Virus record (IMG/VR): IMGVR_UViG_3300025030_000278
Span: 1-36,841 of that record
Direction: 5' to 3' (one strand)
DNA: 36,841 nucleotides
From: a virus
Part shown: positions 28,855 through 36,820 of the stretch, piece by piece
Numbering within the stretch: the stretch's first letter is position 1
How the letters are laid out: each line of letters begins with the position of its first letter
Translations under genes and position numbers: made by a program
The notes under the pieces: generated by a model
What the model was told of the DNA's origin: nothing
Database searches by the model: none
Seen by the model: the letters and a program-made list of their open reading frames with translations, nothing else

Positions 28855-29691
28855 ATGGCAAGAACGATAACAGAAATACAAGCGGAAATCGTGGCCTCGG
28901 TAGCGGCGGACGGTACGTTGTCGGGGGCAAGCTCGACGAGTGCGACGGCGATATGGCGGCTGTGGACGAGGGTGATGGCGACGGCCATCTGGGCGCTGGA
29001 AGTAATATTCGATGCGTTCACTGTGGACTTGCTGGCACAGGTTGAGGCGCTTCGGCCGCATACGCTGCGGTGGTATCAGGAGAAGGCGAAGGCTTTCCAG
29101 TACGGCAGCGATTTACCGGAGGGCAGCGACGAGTACGACAACAGCGCCCTGGACACTGCGACGATTGCGACGCAGATGATTGTCACGGCGGCGGCGGCGA
29201 CGGAGGAAGGCGGCTCGGTGACCGTTCGGGCGGCGAAGACGGTGAGCGGCGAACTGGCGAAGCTGTCAGCGCCGGAGGTGGCGAGCTTCACCACTTACAT
29301 AGAGGAAATAAAGGACGCCGGGGTGCCGCTTGAAATATTGAGCCAGGACGGCGACAAACTGACGGTGGTGGGAACGATATACTACGACCCGCTTGTGTTG
29401 AATTCTTCGGGCAACCGGATAGACGGTACGGAGAACGAGCCGGTTCAGAACGCTATCAAGGCGTATTTGAAGGCGCTCCCGTTCAACGGGATGCTGGTGC
29501 GAAATACGCTGATTGACATTATACAGGCGGTGCCGGGGGTCTATACTCCTAACATCACGAGCGTACAGGCGGGGCGGTTTGATGCTACGAGTTTGGGCGA
29601 GGTGACGGTGCAGTATATCCCTTATGCGGGGTACTTTTTTAATTCGACATTGACACTTACCCTGTCATTTGTCTCAAAAGAATCCTTGTAG
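28855..29691 (+). CDS. Baseplate J-like wedge protein (Mu gp47-like)
   Basis: A 278-residue wedge protein. The N-terminal helix (RTITEIQAEIVASVAAD), the LWTRVMATAIWALEVIFDAF segment and the C-terminal NAIKAYLKALPFNGMLVRNT-to-PGVYTPNI region match baseplate J-like proteins ('i..yl..l.f.g.......i..v.GV'). It forms the wedge arms around the hub. Its stop directly abuts the next ATG. Confidence 0.82.
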   Translation: MARTITEIQAEIVASVAADGTLSGASSTSATAIWRLWTRVMATAIWALEVIFDAFTVDLLAQVEALRPHTLRWYQEKAKAFQYGSDLPEGSDEYDNSALDTATIATQMIVTAAAATEEGGSVTVRAAKTVSGELAKLSAPEVASFTTYIEEIKDAGVPLEILSQDGDKLTVVGTIYYDPLVLNSSGNRIDGTENEPVQNAIKAYLKALPFNGMLVRNTLIDIIQAVPGVYTPNITSVQAGRFDATSLGEVTVQYIPYAGYFFNSTLTLTLSFVSKESL

Positions 29692-30183
29692 ATGTACGGA
29701 ATCAACTGGCAGACATTTATAGAGGAGCGGGTGCAAAGCCCGGCGAGGAAGCCGGTAATGTACGCCTGGCTTCATGCGGTGATGTCGCCGGTGAAATATC
29801 TGCATTCGATGTTCCTTGTGTTTAAGAACACGGAGGAAACGAATTTGAGGATTACGCCGCAGGTGTGCATCCTGCGGCATTGGTTGAACGAGTTGTTTGA
29901 TTATGATGACAGGCGGTTTGAAATTTTGGATTATGAGAATGTAGAGCCGATTTTGATTTGGGGGGAGAGCTACAACAATCCGGTTTATTTGCCTGTGTTT
30001 ATGTCGAGCAGCGATTACGATTTTATTGTGATAGCGCCCTGTGAGGCGCAAATGTATGTGGTGCAAATAAGGGCTTTCCTGGACCGCTTCAAGTTGGCGG
30101 GGAAGCGGTACAAATTGAGTTTTCAGGACGGCGACGGGCATAGCTGCCCGGTGCTGCCTGACATTGATTATGAAGACATGTAA
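29692..30183 (+). CDS. Probable baseplate protein
   Basis: A 163-residue protein (MYGINWQTFIEERVQSPARK...), with no certain family. The position immediately after the J-like gene corresponds to Mu gp48, but the Bacteroidota protein is different in sequence. It has aromatic-rich strands (YLPVFMSSSDYDFIVIAP) and a helical LRHWLNELFDYDDRRFEIL. Confidence 0.55.
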   Translation: MYGINWQTFIEERVQSPARKPVMYAWLHAVMSPVKYLHSMFLVFKNTEETNLRITPQVCILRHWLNELFDYDDRRFEILDYENVEPILIWGESYNNPVYLPVFMSSSDYDFIVIAPCEAQMYVVQIRAFLDRFKLAGKRYKLSFQDGDGHSCPVLPDIDYEDM

Positions 30184-30188
30184 GCCTT

Positions 30189-31052
30189 ATGAATTACGCT
30201 GATTTTAACACGCTTCCCGCGGGTTTTCCGCTTGAATCGGATGCAACGCTAGGTTTTATGCAGGCGAACATCTTAGATGTACTAACCGGCTTGGCCGGGA
30301 TGATGGGCGAGGGCTTATTGGCCCCGGTGGTGTTGTCGGGCTGCATAGTCACAGGCAGCACGATGTCAGATGGGTGGGTGCTGCACACGGACGGGGAGAT
30401 TTACTTTTTCGAGGGCGGTACGGTGCAGGCGACAGCTATCATCGAGCAGACGACTGTGAGCAAGAGCAACCAGGATGGCACGAGTGTTCCGAGGTACTAC
30501 ACACGAAAAATTAAGTTTGGTACTGGAGCGGGGCAATTTGCTGCAAACTTAATACGCAGGGGCAATATAGCAAGCAACCTCGACCGAATGTCATCGGTGG
30601 CGACGGCTGGGGAAGGTGATAGCGACGGGTGGGTGATTATACAAGGATTGAACACAATATCTGACGGAGCGGGGGGCATTCAATCCGGGTTAGCTATGTA
30701 TAATGGGGAGCCTGTTTCAGCGTCGAGCTACGGCAGCGCCGTGTCATCCGGCTCGCCTATATATCTCAAGACGGACGGCACGTGGACTGCATCGGCAGGC
30801 GGCGGGGCGTTGCAGTTCAACCCTTATACGAACAAGCACCTACGGACGTATTACCGGAAGAAATTGCACCCAATTGGTTCACTGCTTTTCATCAAAATCG
30901 GGGCGACGGAACTGACAACTTTTTTTCCCAGTGGCGGCCTGGGGGTGACTGAATGGGAAGGCTGGGCGCTGGCGAATGGTTCAAATGGGACTGTTGATTT
31001 AACCACTTCGCCGCCTATTGCGGGATTTCAGGCGATTCAAAGGATTCCATAA
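30189..31052 (+). CDS. Tail fibre/collar-type protein
   Basis: A 287-residue protein. N-terminal helical MNYADFNTLPAGFPLESD part likely docks to the baseplate; the middle is beta-rich. The C terminus (GSLLFIKIGATELTTFF ... EWEGWALANGSNGTVDLT) matches the tail-collar motif ('GW.lcnG.ngtPdl'). It probably joins or forms part of the fibre. It lacks a signal peptide, unlike later proteins. Its stop overlaps the next ATG (TAATG). Confidence 0.65.
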   Translation: MNYADFNTLPAGFPLESDATLGFMQANILDVLTGLAGMMGEGLLAPVVLSGCIVTGSTMSDGWVLHTDGEIYFFEGGTVQATAIIEQTTVSKSNQDGTSVPRYYTRKIKFGTGAGQFAANLIRRGNIASNLDRMSSVATAGEGDSDGWVIIQGLNTISDGAGGIQSGLAMYNGEPVSASSYGSAVSSGSPIYLKTDGTWTASAGGGALQFNPYTNKHLRTYYRKKLHPIGSLLFIKIGATELTTFFPSGGLGVTEWEGWALANGSNGTVDLTTSPPIAGFQAIQRIP

Positions 31053-31495
31053 TGGCAATACAAACGAGGACAACGATAAAAAACTGGTTTAAAAGGGGTT
31101 TGAAGCCCTTAGAAATCCAGTTTGCCGACTGGATAGACAGCTTTTGGCACAAGTCGGACACGATTGCCATCTCGGACATAAGCGGCTTGCAAACGGCGCT
31201 GGACGACTTAGGGGATTCGGTCGGGTTTCCCGGCACGAGCGAAACCATCGCCAACGGAGGTACCATCACGGTGGCGGCGGGCGAGGTGCTTGAATTGATG
31301 CTGGTGGAGAGCGCCAGCAGCCAGGTGGTGAAGTGCGGAACGAGTGCCGGTGACAACGATATTTTCGGCGTGTCGGTGGGCGCAGGCGGGAACTACCTGC
31401 ACCGGGAGGATTTCGCACCGAGCAGCACGCTGACGCTGCATTTCACGACGACCTCGAACATCACGCTGAAACTTAAAAGAACCACTTTCGCATGA
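31052..31495 (+). CDS. Short tail fibre-like protein
   Basis: A 147-residue protein. The N-terminal MAIQTRTTIKNWFKRGLKPLE helical part and IQFADWIDSFWHK are found at starts of Bacteroidota phage fibre proteins. The C-terminal part is a beta-structured tip (TITVAAGEVLELMLVES, STLTLHFTTTSNITLKL). No signal peptide. It may be one fibre segment with the previous gene; coupled by overlap on both sides. Confidence 0.6.
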   Translation: MAIQTRTTIKNWFKRGLKPLEIQFADWIDSFWHKSDTIAISDISGLQTALDDLGDSVGFPGTSETIANGGTITVAAGEVLELMLVESASSQVVKCGTSAGDNDIFGVSVGAGGNYLHREDFAPSSTLTLHFTTTSNITLKLKRTTFA

Positions 31496-31848
31496 AAAAG
31501 ATAATCATAATCATAGCCGGTATTCTGGTGTCGGTGGCTGCTTTCGGGCAGAAGAAAACGATGGTGGCGGATACTATCAGAGCGAAGGATGCTATCAAGA
31601 TAGGCAATACGGCAGTGAATGAAATTTCGACGGATACGACGTTTGCTGGGAATTCGGATTCGGCGGTGCCTACGGAGAAGGCGGTGAAGACATACGTGGA
31701 CAACATAGTTGGCGGAGTTGTGTACGGGGAATTTGACAACGATGTTGACGCTGGCGCGGGCGGTGTTCCGATAGGCGCAGATTACCGGGCCTCCGCAACA
31801 AACAGGATGGGAAAGGCAAAAGGCGATATAAGAAGGCGAGAATATTAA
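31492..31848 (+). CDS. Exported small protein with fibre C-terminal motif
   Basis: A 118-residue protein. Signal MKKIIIIIAGILVSVAAFG|Q (Q-rule). The mature part has SAVPTEKAVKTYVDNIV, a trimerisation-type fibre motif ('Vpt..AVktyvd'), and a C-terminal IGADYRASATNRMG that matches the C terminus of the 298-residue protein next to it. It is fibre-like in body but exported. Confidence 0.6.
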   Translation: MKKIIIIIAGILVSVAAFGQKKTMVADTIRAKDAIKIGNTAVNEISTDTTFAGNSDSAVPTEKAVKTYVDNIVGGVVYGEFDNDVDAGAGGVPIGADYRASATNRMGKAKGDIRRREY

Positions 31849-31867
31849 AAAATCATAAATTTCAACA

Positions 31868-32764
31868 ATGAAAAAGTTACTAATTCTGACAAGTTTTATC
31901 CTGTGCGCAGCTTATGGTTTCGCACAAACGACCATCATCGGTGGGGCCGGTGTCATAGCTGGGCGCAATAACCCTAACTCCCTAACGGCTCTTGATTACC
32001 AAGACCCTCGATATGAGGGCTTGCTGTACAATGACACGCTGACCGGAATACTCTACCGTCATGACAACTCATTGGCTTTTGGTTCAAGATGGGTCAGTAT
32101 GGCCTCCATCAGTGAAGTGGATGGAAGCATAACAAATGAGGGCGCATTATCAGTTGGTGCAGCAGCAGCAGCTACGTCGCAGATTATAACGAATACCAGC
32201 GGCGATGGTGGTGTTATTTTGAAAGCTGCCGGGATACTTACAACGGCTGAATCAGCAGATACTATTACTTTGACCGCTACTGAGGTTGATGCCTTAATTA
32301 CAAATGAAGGGGCATTGTCTGTTGGTGCCGGTGCTTCCAATTCGTCGCAGATTGCTACCAATACGAGTGGGGACGGCGGTGTGTTCATTAAGGTTGCGGG
32401 AATAAACACTATATCTGAAAGTGCCGATACGATGACGGTTACTGCGACCGAGGTGGATGGAAGCGTGACAAATGAGGGTGTCTTAGGCGTAGGCGCTGGA
32501 GGGGCCAATACTGCGGTGGCGCTATCAACGACATCCGGGGCAACGGGCATCACAATTGATGGCGGTACGGCAAAGGGTATTTCTGTTACGGAAAGCACGT
32601 CGGCAAACGGAGGTACTATAACGTTAGGGCTGGGAGTGCTGACTGCCTATGCAAACGATGCGGCAGCGGCTACGGGAGGATTGGCAGTTGGCGATTGGTA
32701 TAAAGCGTCGTCTGACAATACAATGGGGATGGCTGCGGGAACACCTAAGATTAGGGCGTTTTAA
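31868..32764 (+). CDS. Exported repeat protein, fibre-like
   Basis: A 298-residue protein. Signal MKKLLILTSFILCAAYGFA|Q (Q-rule). N-terminal domain with PNSLTALDYQDPRYEGLLYN and GSRWVSMA, shared with the 939-residue protein. Then three 56-residue repeats (each led by EVD..ITNEGALSVGA), Gly/Thr/Ser-rich and beta-forming. The C-terminal GLAVGDWYKASSDNTMG motif is shared with the 118-residue neighbour. Confidence 0.62.
   Translation: MKKLLILTSFILCAAYGFAQTTIIGGAGVIAGRNNPNSLTALDYQDPRYEGLLYNDTLTGILYRHDNSLAFGSRWVSMASISEVDGSITNEGALSVGAAAAATSQIITNTSGDGGVILKAAGILTTAESADTITLTATEVDALITNEGALSVGAGASNSSQIATNTSGDGGVFIKVAGINTISESADTMTVTATEVDGSVTNEGVLGVGAGGANTAVALSTTSGATGITIDGGTAKGISVTESTSANGGTITLGLGVLTAYANDAAAATGGLAVGDWYKASSDNTMGMAAGTPKIRAF
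32114..32617 (+). repeat. Three 168-bp tandem repeats in the exported fibre-like gene
   Basis: Units start at 32114, 32282 and 32450, exactly 168 bp (56 codons) apart, each beginning with codons for E-V-D and a TNEG(A/V)L(S/G)VGA stretch. Repeats 1 and 2 are close; repeat 3 is more diverged. Confidence 0.75.
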
Positions 32765-32775
32765 AAACATTTTTA

Positions 32776-35595
32776 ATGAAGAAGTTTCTATTGTTCATAT
32801 TGTTTATAGCCTCGTACTTAGGCACATCGGAAGGCCAGACTATTGTTGCAGGTTCAGGTAATATCCTGACGGCAGGTTCTCCTAATTCAATAGCTTCGAT
32901 AGACCTTCAAGACCCTCGATATGAAGGCGTGCTGGCAACGGACACAAATAACTGGAAAACCTACAAATATGTGGGGACTAATTCATCTGGAAGCAGGTGG
33001 GTCGAAATGGCTGCCGTGTCTGGGTTAGGCTCCTACCTCCCCCTTGCCGGAGGCACCTTAACGGGCAACCTCTTATTTTCCCTTGACAACACGCTGGACA
33101 TTGGGGCATCCGGTGCCACACGTCCACGCACCGGGTATTTTGGCACTTCTATCATTACTCCTGCTGCAACAATCTCCAGTATGACATTAGGTTCTGTTCT
33201 GTTCGCAGGGACTGGTGGGGCAGTGACACAGGACAATGCTAATCTTTTCTGGGATGATACGAACAATAGGTTGGGCATCGGGACGACGGGACCGAATACT
33301 AAACTTGAGATTAACGGTGCATTAAGTTCAGATTACTTTGCAGCATTAAGGCTTGCTGGAACGGGAACAGGAACGACTTATAGAAGAGCCGGAATTGAAT
33401 ATTATGATGGCGTAAGCGGGACAATGCTTGCATCTGCATCTGGTATGCGGGGGGAAGTGAGCGGGCATTGGGGCGGTGCTTATTCCATTCGTGTACAACA
33501 GAATAATTTACCCCAAACAGCGGAAAGTAGCCTAACTAATATGCTGACTTTTGATGGCTTCAATAACAGGTCATCCTTTCCTACCGGCAACGTCGGCATC
33601 GGCACCACCGTCCCGCCCCGAAACCTGTCCGTAGTAAGTAACACACCCTTAACCACGACGACAAGCAATGTCATCAGTTTTTCCCATGCCACAAGTGGGA
33701 TACCGGGAATTGCGTTTGGTGCTGCCATAGAGGGAAGGTTGGAAAAAGCGGATGGAACGGAAGCAATAGCGACAACATACGAGACAAAATGGTCTGACGC
33801 CACAAATGGAACAGCGGACTTGTATTTTGGTCTCTTGAATGCGGGTACACCGACAAATGTCTTGACTATTTTGGGGGCAACGGGAGCAGTCGGCATCGGG
33901 ACGACGGCACCAACAGGATTATTGCAAATTGGAAATGGCTCAGGAACAAATAGTGTTGACCCTGCTGTTAATGTTAACCGTGTTTTAGATACAGCTTCTG
34001 GGTCTGGTAATGCACACGGATATACTGATTCGTCGGTTCTCAGTCGTGGTGGAGGAATGGGATATAATTCGTTTGATGGCCGATTTGTTGTTAATGGAAC
34101 TGGGAATTATGACCACATCGTGCCCTTTCAGGGTGCTTTAATGTATTCATCCAGCGGTACAATAGGAAATATCTACGGATTATATAACAACCCAACAATA
34201 ACTGATGGAATTGTTACAAACACTTATGGAATATTAAGCGGTCTGACAATAACAGGCGGGGCTGTTACAAACAATTATGGGTTATTTCTCAATAATCCAT
34301 CGAAATCCGTAGGAACATTAATAAACAATTATGGAGTATATGTTGATGCCCAGACATCTGGAACCAATAATTACGCTGCCATTTTAATGGGAAAAGTTGG
34401 AATTGATGTTGCGGCCCCTTCTGAAAAATTACATATTAATGCAGGAAATATTTTGATAGATGGAACAGGCAGTAAAACTCTAACGCTAACAAGAAGTAGC
34501 GGCGCTTCACTTCAATTAGGAGCATCTATATTATTAACTGGCGGTTATATTAAAACAACTACAGACAGTCCATTTTATCTTGGAGCCAACAATGTTGATT
34601 GGGTAACTATTTTAAGCTCCGGCAACGTCGGAATCGGGACGAGGATTCCAGATGTTAAGTTGGATGTGAACCTAGGAACAGCAAGTGCCCTTCAACTTAC
34701 ATATAATGATGAAGACGGAAGCGCTGCAACGTACACAAAAGCAACACTTAGTTCAACGGGTCTTCAACTGTTTGATGCAGTAGGTACAGCTCCTGGTTTT
34801 AGCTTCAATGATAGGCTAATTTCAGGTGCAGGAAACACGGATGTTATTTTTACACCTTCTGATAGTGTTAAACTCTTTTCTGCATTAAATGGTGGAATAA
34901 CTATGACAGGTGGATTTATCAGGGAGTACGACAGCCTAACTATCAGACAACAGCTAAATTTATCAAATGGAGCACAGGCGATAAACTTAGTTGATAATAC
35001 AGCATCTGCATTTGTTTGGAATGGAGACGATGCAAAACCTTATTTAAATGCAAATACTACAAATGGAAGTGAATTACTTGCATTAGGTTCAACGGATGTT
35101 TCTACAAAAATTGTAGGTGCACTTCAAGACAAAGACGGTGATGTAGGAACATCTGGTCAGGTGTTAACCAGTACAGTAACCGGCACAAACTGGAGGAATC
35201 TTTCATCTGGAATCTATACCCCTACTGTTGCAATGATAGCAGGAACCGATACTATACTGAATGTTTACAGTTTTAAATATTCAGTAGTGGATAGCATTGT
35301 AACTGGTTCTGGAAGGGTTAAAATAGGCTTTGAAACAGGGACAAATGTTACTTCATTTACTATAACATTACCAGTTTTGTCTGCTTTCACCGATGATAAT
35401 GTAGATGCCTCTGGGACAGTAGATGTTACTCAAAGTGATGCTCTTGAGACAGCATTAGCACGAAAACATGCCAAGTTAAATGCAGATGCCGCTTCCGACA
35501 AAATAATCGTAGGCTTAGAGCCTATTGGAACAACAGTATTAGAATTTAAGAAGAGGAATTTTGTTGATGTGATATTTCAATATAAAATAAAGTGA
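32776..35595 (+). CDS. Large exported tail-fibre-like protein
   Basis: A 939-residue protein. Signal MKKFLLFILFIASYLGTSEG|Q (Q-rule). An N-terminal domain shared with the preceding protein (DLQDPRYEGVLATD, GSRWVEMA), the fibre motif YLPLAGGTLTGNL, then a long beta-structured body punctuated by GIGTT boxes (NRLGIGTTGP, GNVGIGTTVP, GAVGIGTTAP, GNVGIGTRIP), as in fibres that carry endosialidase-type chaperones. No chaperone domain is evident at the C terminus. The DNA turns AT-rich within this gene, with GC-rich islands at the GIGTT boxes. Export of a fibre is unusual. Confidence 0.65.
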   Translation: MKKFLLFILFIASYLGTSEGQTIVAGSGNILTAGSPNSIASIDLQDPRYEGVLATDTNNWKTYKYVGTNSSGSRWVEMAAVSGLGSYLPLAGGTLTGNLLFSLDNTLDIGASGATRPRTGYFGTSIITPAATISSMTLGSVLFAGTGGAVTQDNANLFWDDTNNRLGIGTTGPNTKLEINGALSSDYFAALRLAGTGTGTTYRRAGIEYYDGVSGTMLASASGMRGEVSGHWGGAYSIRVQQNNLPQTAESSLTNMLTFDGFNNRSSFPTGNVGIGTTVPPRNLSVVSNTPLTTTTSNVISFSHATSGIPGIAFGAAIEGRLEKADGTEAIATTYETKWSDATNGTADLYFGLLNAGTPTNVLTILGATGAVGIGTTAPTGLLQIGNGSGTNSVDPAVNVNRVLDTASGSGNAHGYTDSSVLSRGGGMGYNSFDGRFVVNGTGNYDHIVPFQGALMYSSSGTIGNIYGLYNNPTITDGIVTNTYGILSGLTITGGAVTNNYGLFLNNPSKSVGTLINNYGVYVDAQTSGTNNYAAILMGKVGIDVAAPSEKLHINAGNILIDGTGSKTLTLTRSSGASLQLGASILLTGGYIKTTTDSPFYLGANNVDWVTILSSGNVGIGTRIPDVKLDVNLGTASALQLTYNDEDGSAATYTKATLSSTGLQLFDAVGTAPGFSFNDRLISGAGNTDVIFTPSDSVKLFSALNGGITMTGGFIREYDSLTIRQQLNLSNGAQAINLVDNTASAFVWNGDDAKPYLNANTTNGSELLALGSTDVSTKIVGALQDKDGDVGTSGQVLTSTVTGTNWRNLSSGIYTPTVAMIAGTDTILNVYSFKYSVVDSIVTGSGRVKIGFETGTNVTSFTITLPVLSAFTDDNVDASGTVDVTQSDALETALARKHAKLNADAASDKIIVGLEPIGTTVLEFKKRNFVDVIFQYKIK

Positions 35596-35711
35596 GGAAG
35601 AAGGAGAAAGCTTTAATAAGATCATTCATAACGTTTTGGGCTTCTTTCCCGTCAGGTGAGAAGGCAAGACCTGTGAAATATATTATCGAACAGTTTGATA
35701 AATACTTGAAA

Positions 35712-36053
35712 ATGAAATCAGTAATCATTTTAGCATTCTTATTTGTAACCTTTTCTGGCTATTCACAAACAGAACAACCAAAGCCAGAAGTAATAGAGAG
35801 GGATGGCAAGTTACTTTATGTTGTTCCCGCCATTGCTTCGCAGGAAATCATACTCACTGTTGAAATACTTGAGCAACAACAGAAAGCCATAAAAGAAAGG
35901 AAAGAATTATTAGAGAAGCAAATGAAGGCTATTCAGGACGAATACGCAGCTTTAACCAAGCAAGAATCCGATACAAAAGATTGGATGATTAGGTTGTATA
36001 AACTAAAGGAGAATCCTACTGCTAAAAAAGAGGATGAACCTAAAAATAAATAA
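35712..36053 (+). CDS. Exported coiled-coil protein
   Basis: A 113-residue protein from ATG 35712: signal MKSVIILAFLFVTFSGYS|Q (Q-rule), then a long coiled coil (ILEQQQKAIKERKELLEKQM). A GTG at 35592 overlapping the fibre stop (GTGA) would give a 153-residue form with 40 extra residues before the signal; the shorter start is preferred because it exposes a normal signal peptide. It could act as a fibre chaperone or envelope protein. Confidence 0.6.
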   Translation: MKSVIILAFLFVTFSGYSQTEQPKPEVIERDGKLLYVVPAIASQEIILTVEILEQQQKAIKERKELLEKQMKAIQDEYAALTKQESDTKDWMIRLYKLKENPTAKKEDEPKNK

Positions 36054-36055
36054 CA

Positions 36056-36574
36056 ATGAAGCAGATACTTTTTGCAATAACATTTCTAATAACAGCTACC
36101 GTTATTTCAGCACAAATAACGGTGGTAGGAGATACTGTTAAAAGGACAGTTCCAGCCCGAGTAGAAACAAAGGGTGTTGAAGAAGCCTTTGATGAAGCTA
36201 CCAGGGATACAGCTAACATGAAACGTTACATCCTGGAGCTACAGGGCTTGTTGGCAAACCACCAACTTATCCTAAACAACCGGGTTGCGGAAATCCAGTT
36301 GATGAAAACAAGGGCTGGGGAACTTAGAGGTAAGAGAGAACTGAGAGAGTTCTTGCAGGGGAATTGGATACTTGAAAGAACTGTAAATTCTGTTGTCACA
36401 AGTTTCAATGTTACTATTGTCAACCAGAAAATTACAAACGGGGGCAGGTCGGGGACAATAACCCCGGTGGACGCCACCACTGCTACATTGACAGGTTTCT
36501 TCACAGGTTCCGTAAACCTGGTGAAAACTGGAGAAACTATGGTTGGAACCAACATTGTCCTCAAAAAGCCATGA
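36056..36574 (+). CDS. Exported protein with coiled coil and beta tip
   Basis: A 172-residue protein. Signal MKQILFAITFLITATVISA|Q (Q-rule), a helical middle (MKRYILELQGLLANHQLILN) and a beta C terminus (WILERTVNSVVTSFNVTIVN, TATLTGFFTGSVNLVKTG). No family recognised. Only 2 bases separate it from the previous gene; its stop overlaps the next ATG (ATGA). Confidence 0.6.
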   Translation: MKQILFAITFLITATVISAQITVVGDTVKRTVPARVETKGVEEAFDEATRDTANMKRYILELQGLLANHQLILNNRVAEIQLMKTRAGELRGKRELREFLQGNWILERTVNSVVTSFNVTIVNQKITNGGRSGTITPVDATTATLTGFFTGSVNLVKTGETMVGTNIVLKKP

Positions 36575-36741
36575 AGTTATTCAGAAAGTCAATGTTGCGG
36601 CTATTTGTAATAGGTTTTGTAAGGGTAGCATTTTTCACGCCAATCGTTTTTTGGATGTGGTTGGTTTTATTGGCCATTATGGTAGCGCTAACAATTGAAT
36701 TATTTATCAGCGGCGATTACAAGACGCCGCCGTTTCCATAG
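36571..36741 (+). CDS. Small membrane protein, holin-like
   Basis: A 56-residue protein (starts MKLFRKSMLRLF). Nearly the whole length from residue 11 to 46 is hydrophobic (FVIGFVRVAFFTPIVFWMW, LVLLAIMVALTIELF), allowing one long or two membrane helices, with a basic start and a Pro-rich tail (YKTPPFP). Size and build fit a small holin, but there is no endolysin next to it. It is the last gene before the right end. Confidence 0.55.
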   Translation: MKLFRKSMLRLFVIGFVRVAFFTPIVFWMWLVLLAIMVALTIELFISGDYKTPPFP

Positions 36742-36764
36742 TAGGTGAAAATGTTTCTCTTTGT

Positions 36765-36779
36765 TGCACATTTGGTTTT
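36765..36779 (+). repeat. Terminal transposase-site candidate, right (R1)
   Basis: TGCACATTTGGTTTT is the exact reverse complement of 41-55 and identical to 219-233. It lies 24 bases after the last gene. Only one clear copy is seen at this end; weaker ones may exist. Confidence 0.6.
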
Positions 36780-36783
36780 GTGT

Positions 36784-36820
36784 AAATCGTCATTTTGCGG
36801 ATGCAGGATGACGATTTTTT
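36784..36820. terminator. Perfect hairpin in the right flank
   Basis: AAATCGTCAT (36784-36793) and ATGACGATTT (36808-36817) form a perfect 10-bp stem, loop of 14, with a T-run on the right. It is directly outside the right end-site candidate; it may be a host terminator next to which the phage inserted, or part of the phage end. Confidence 0.6.

Noticed and set aside
16-36810. GGACA / GGATG next to TGCA on both flanks as a target duplication
   Set aside because: Only three of five bases match and the distances from the end sites differ (20 versus 26 bases).
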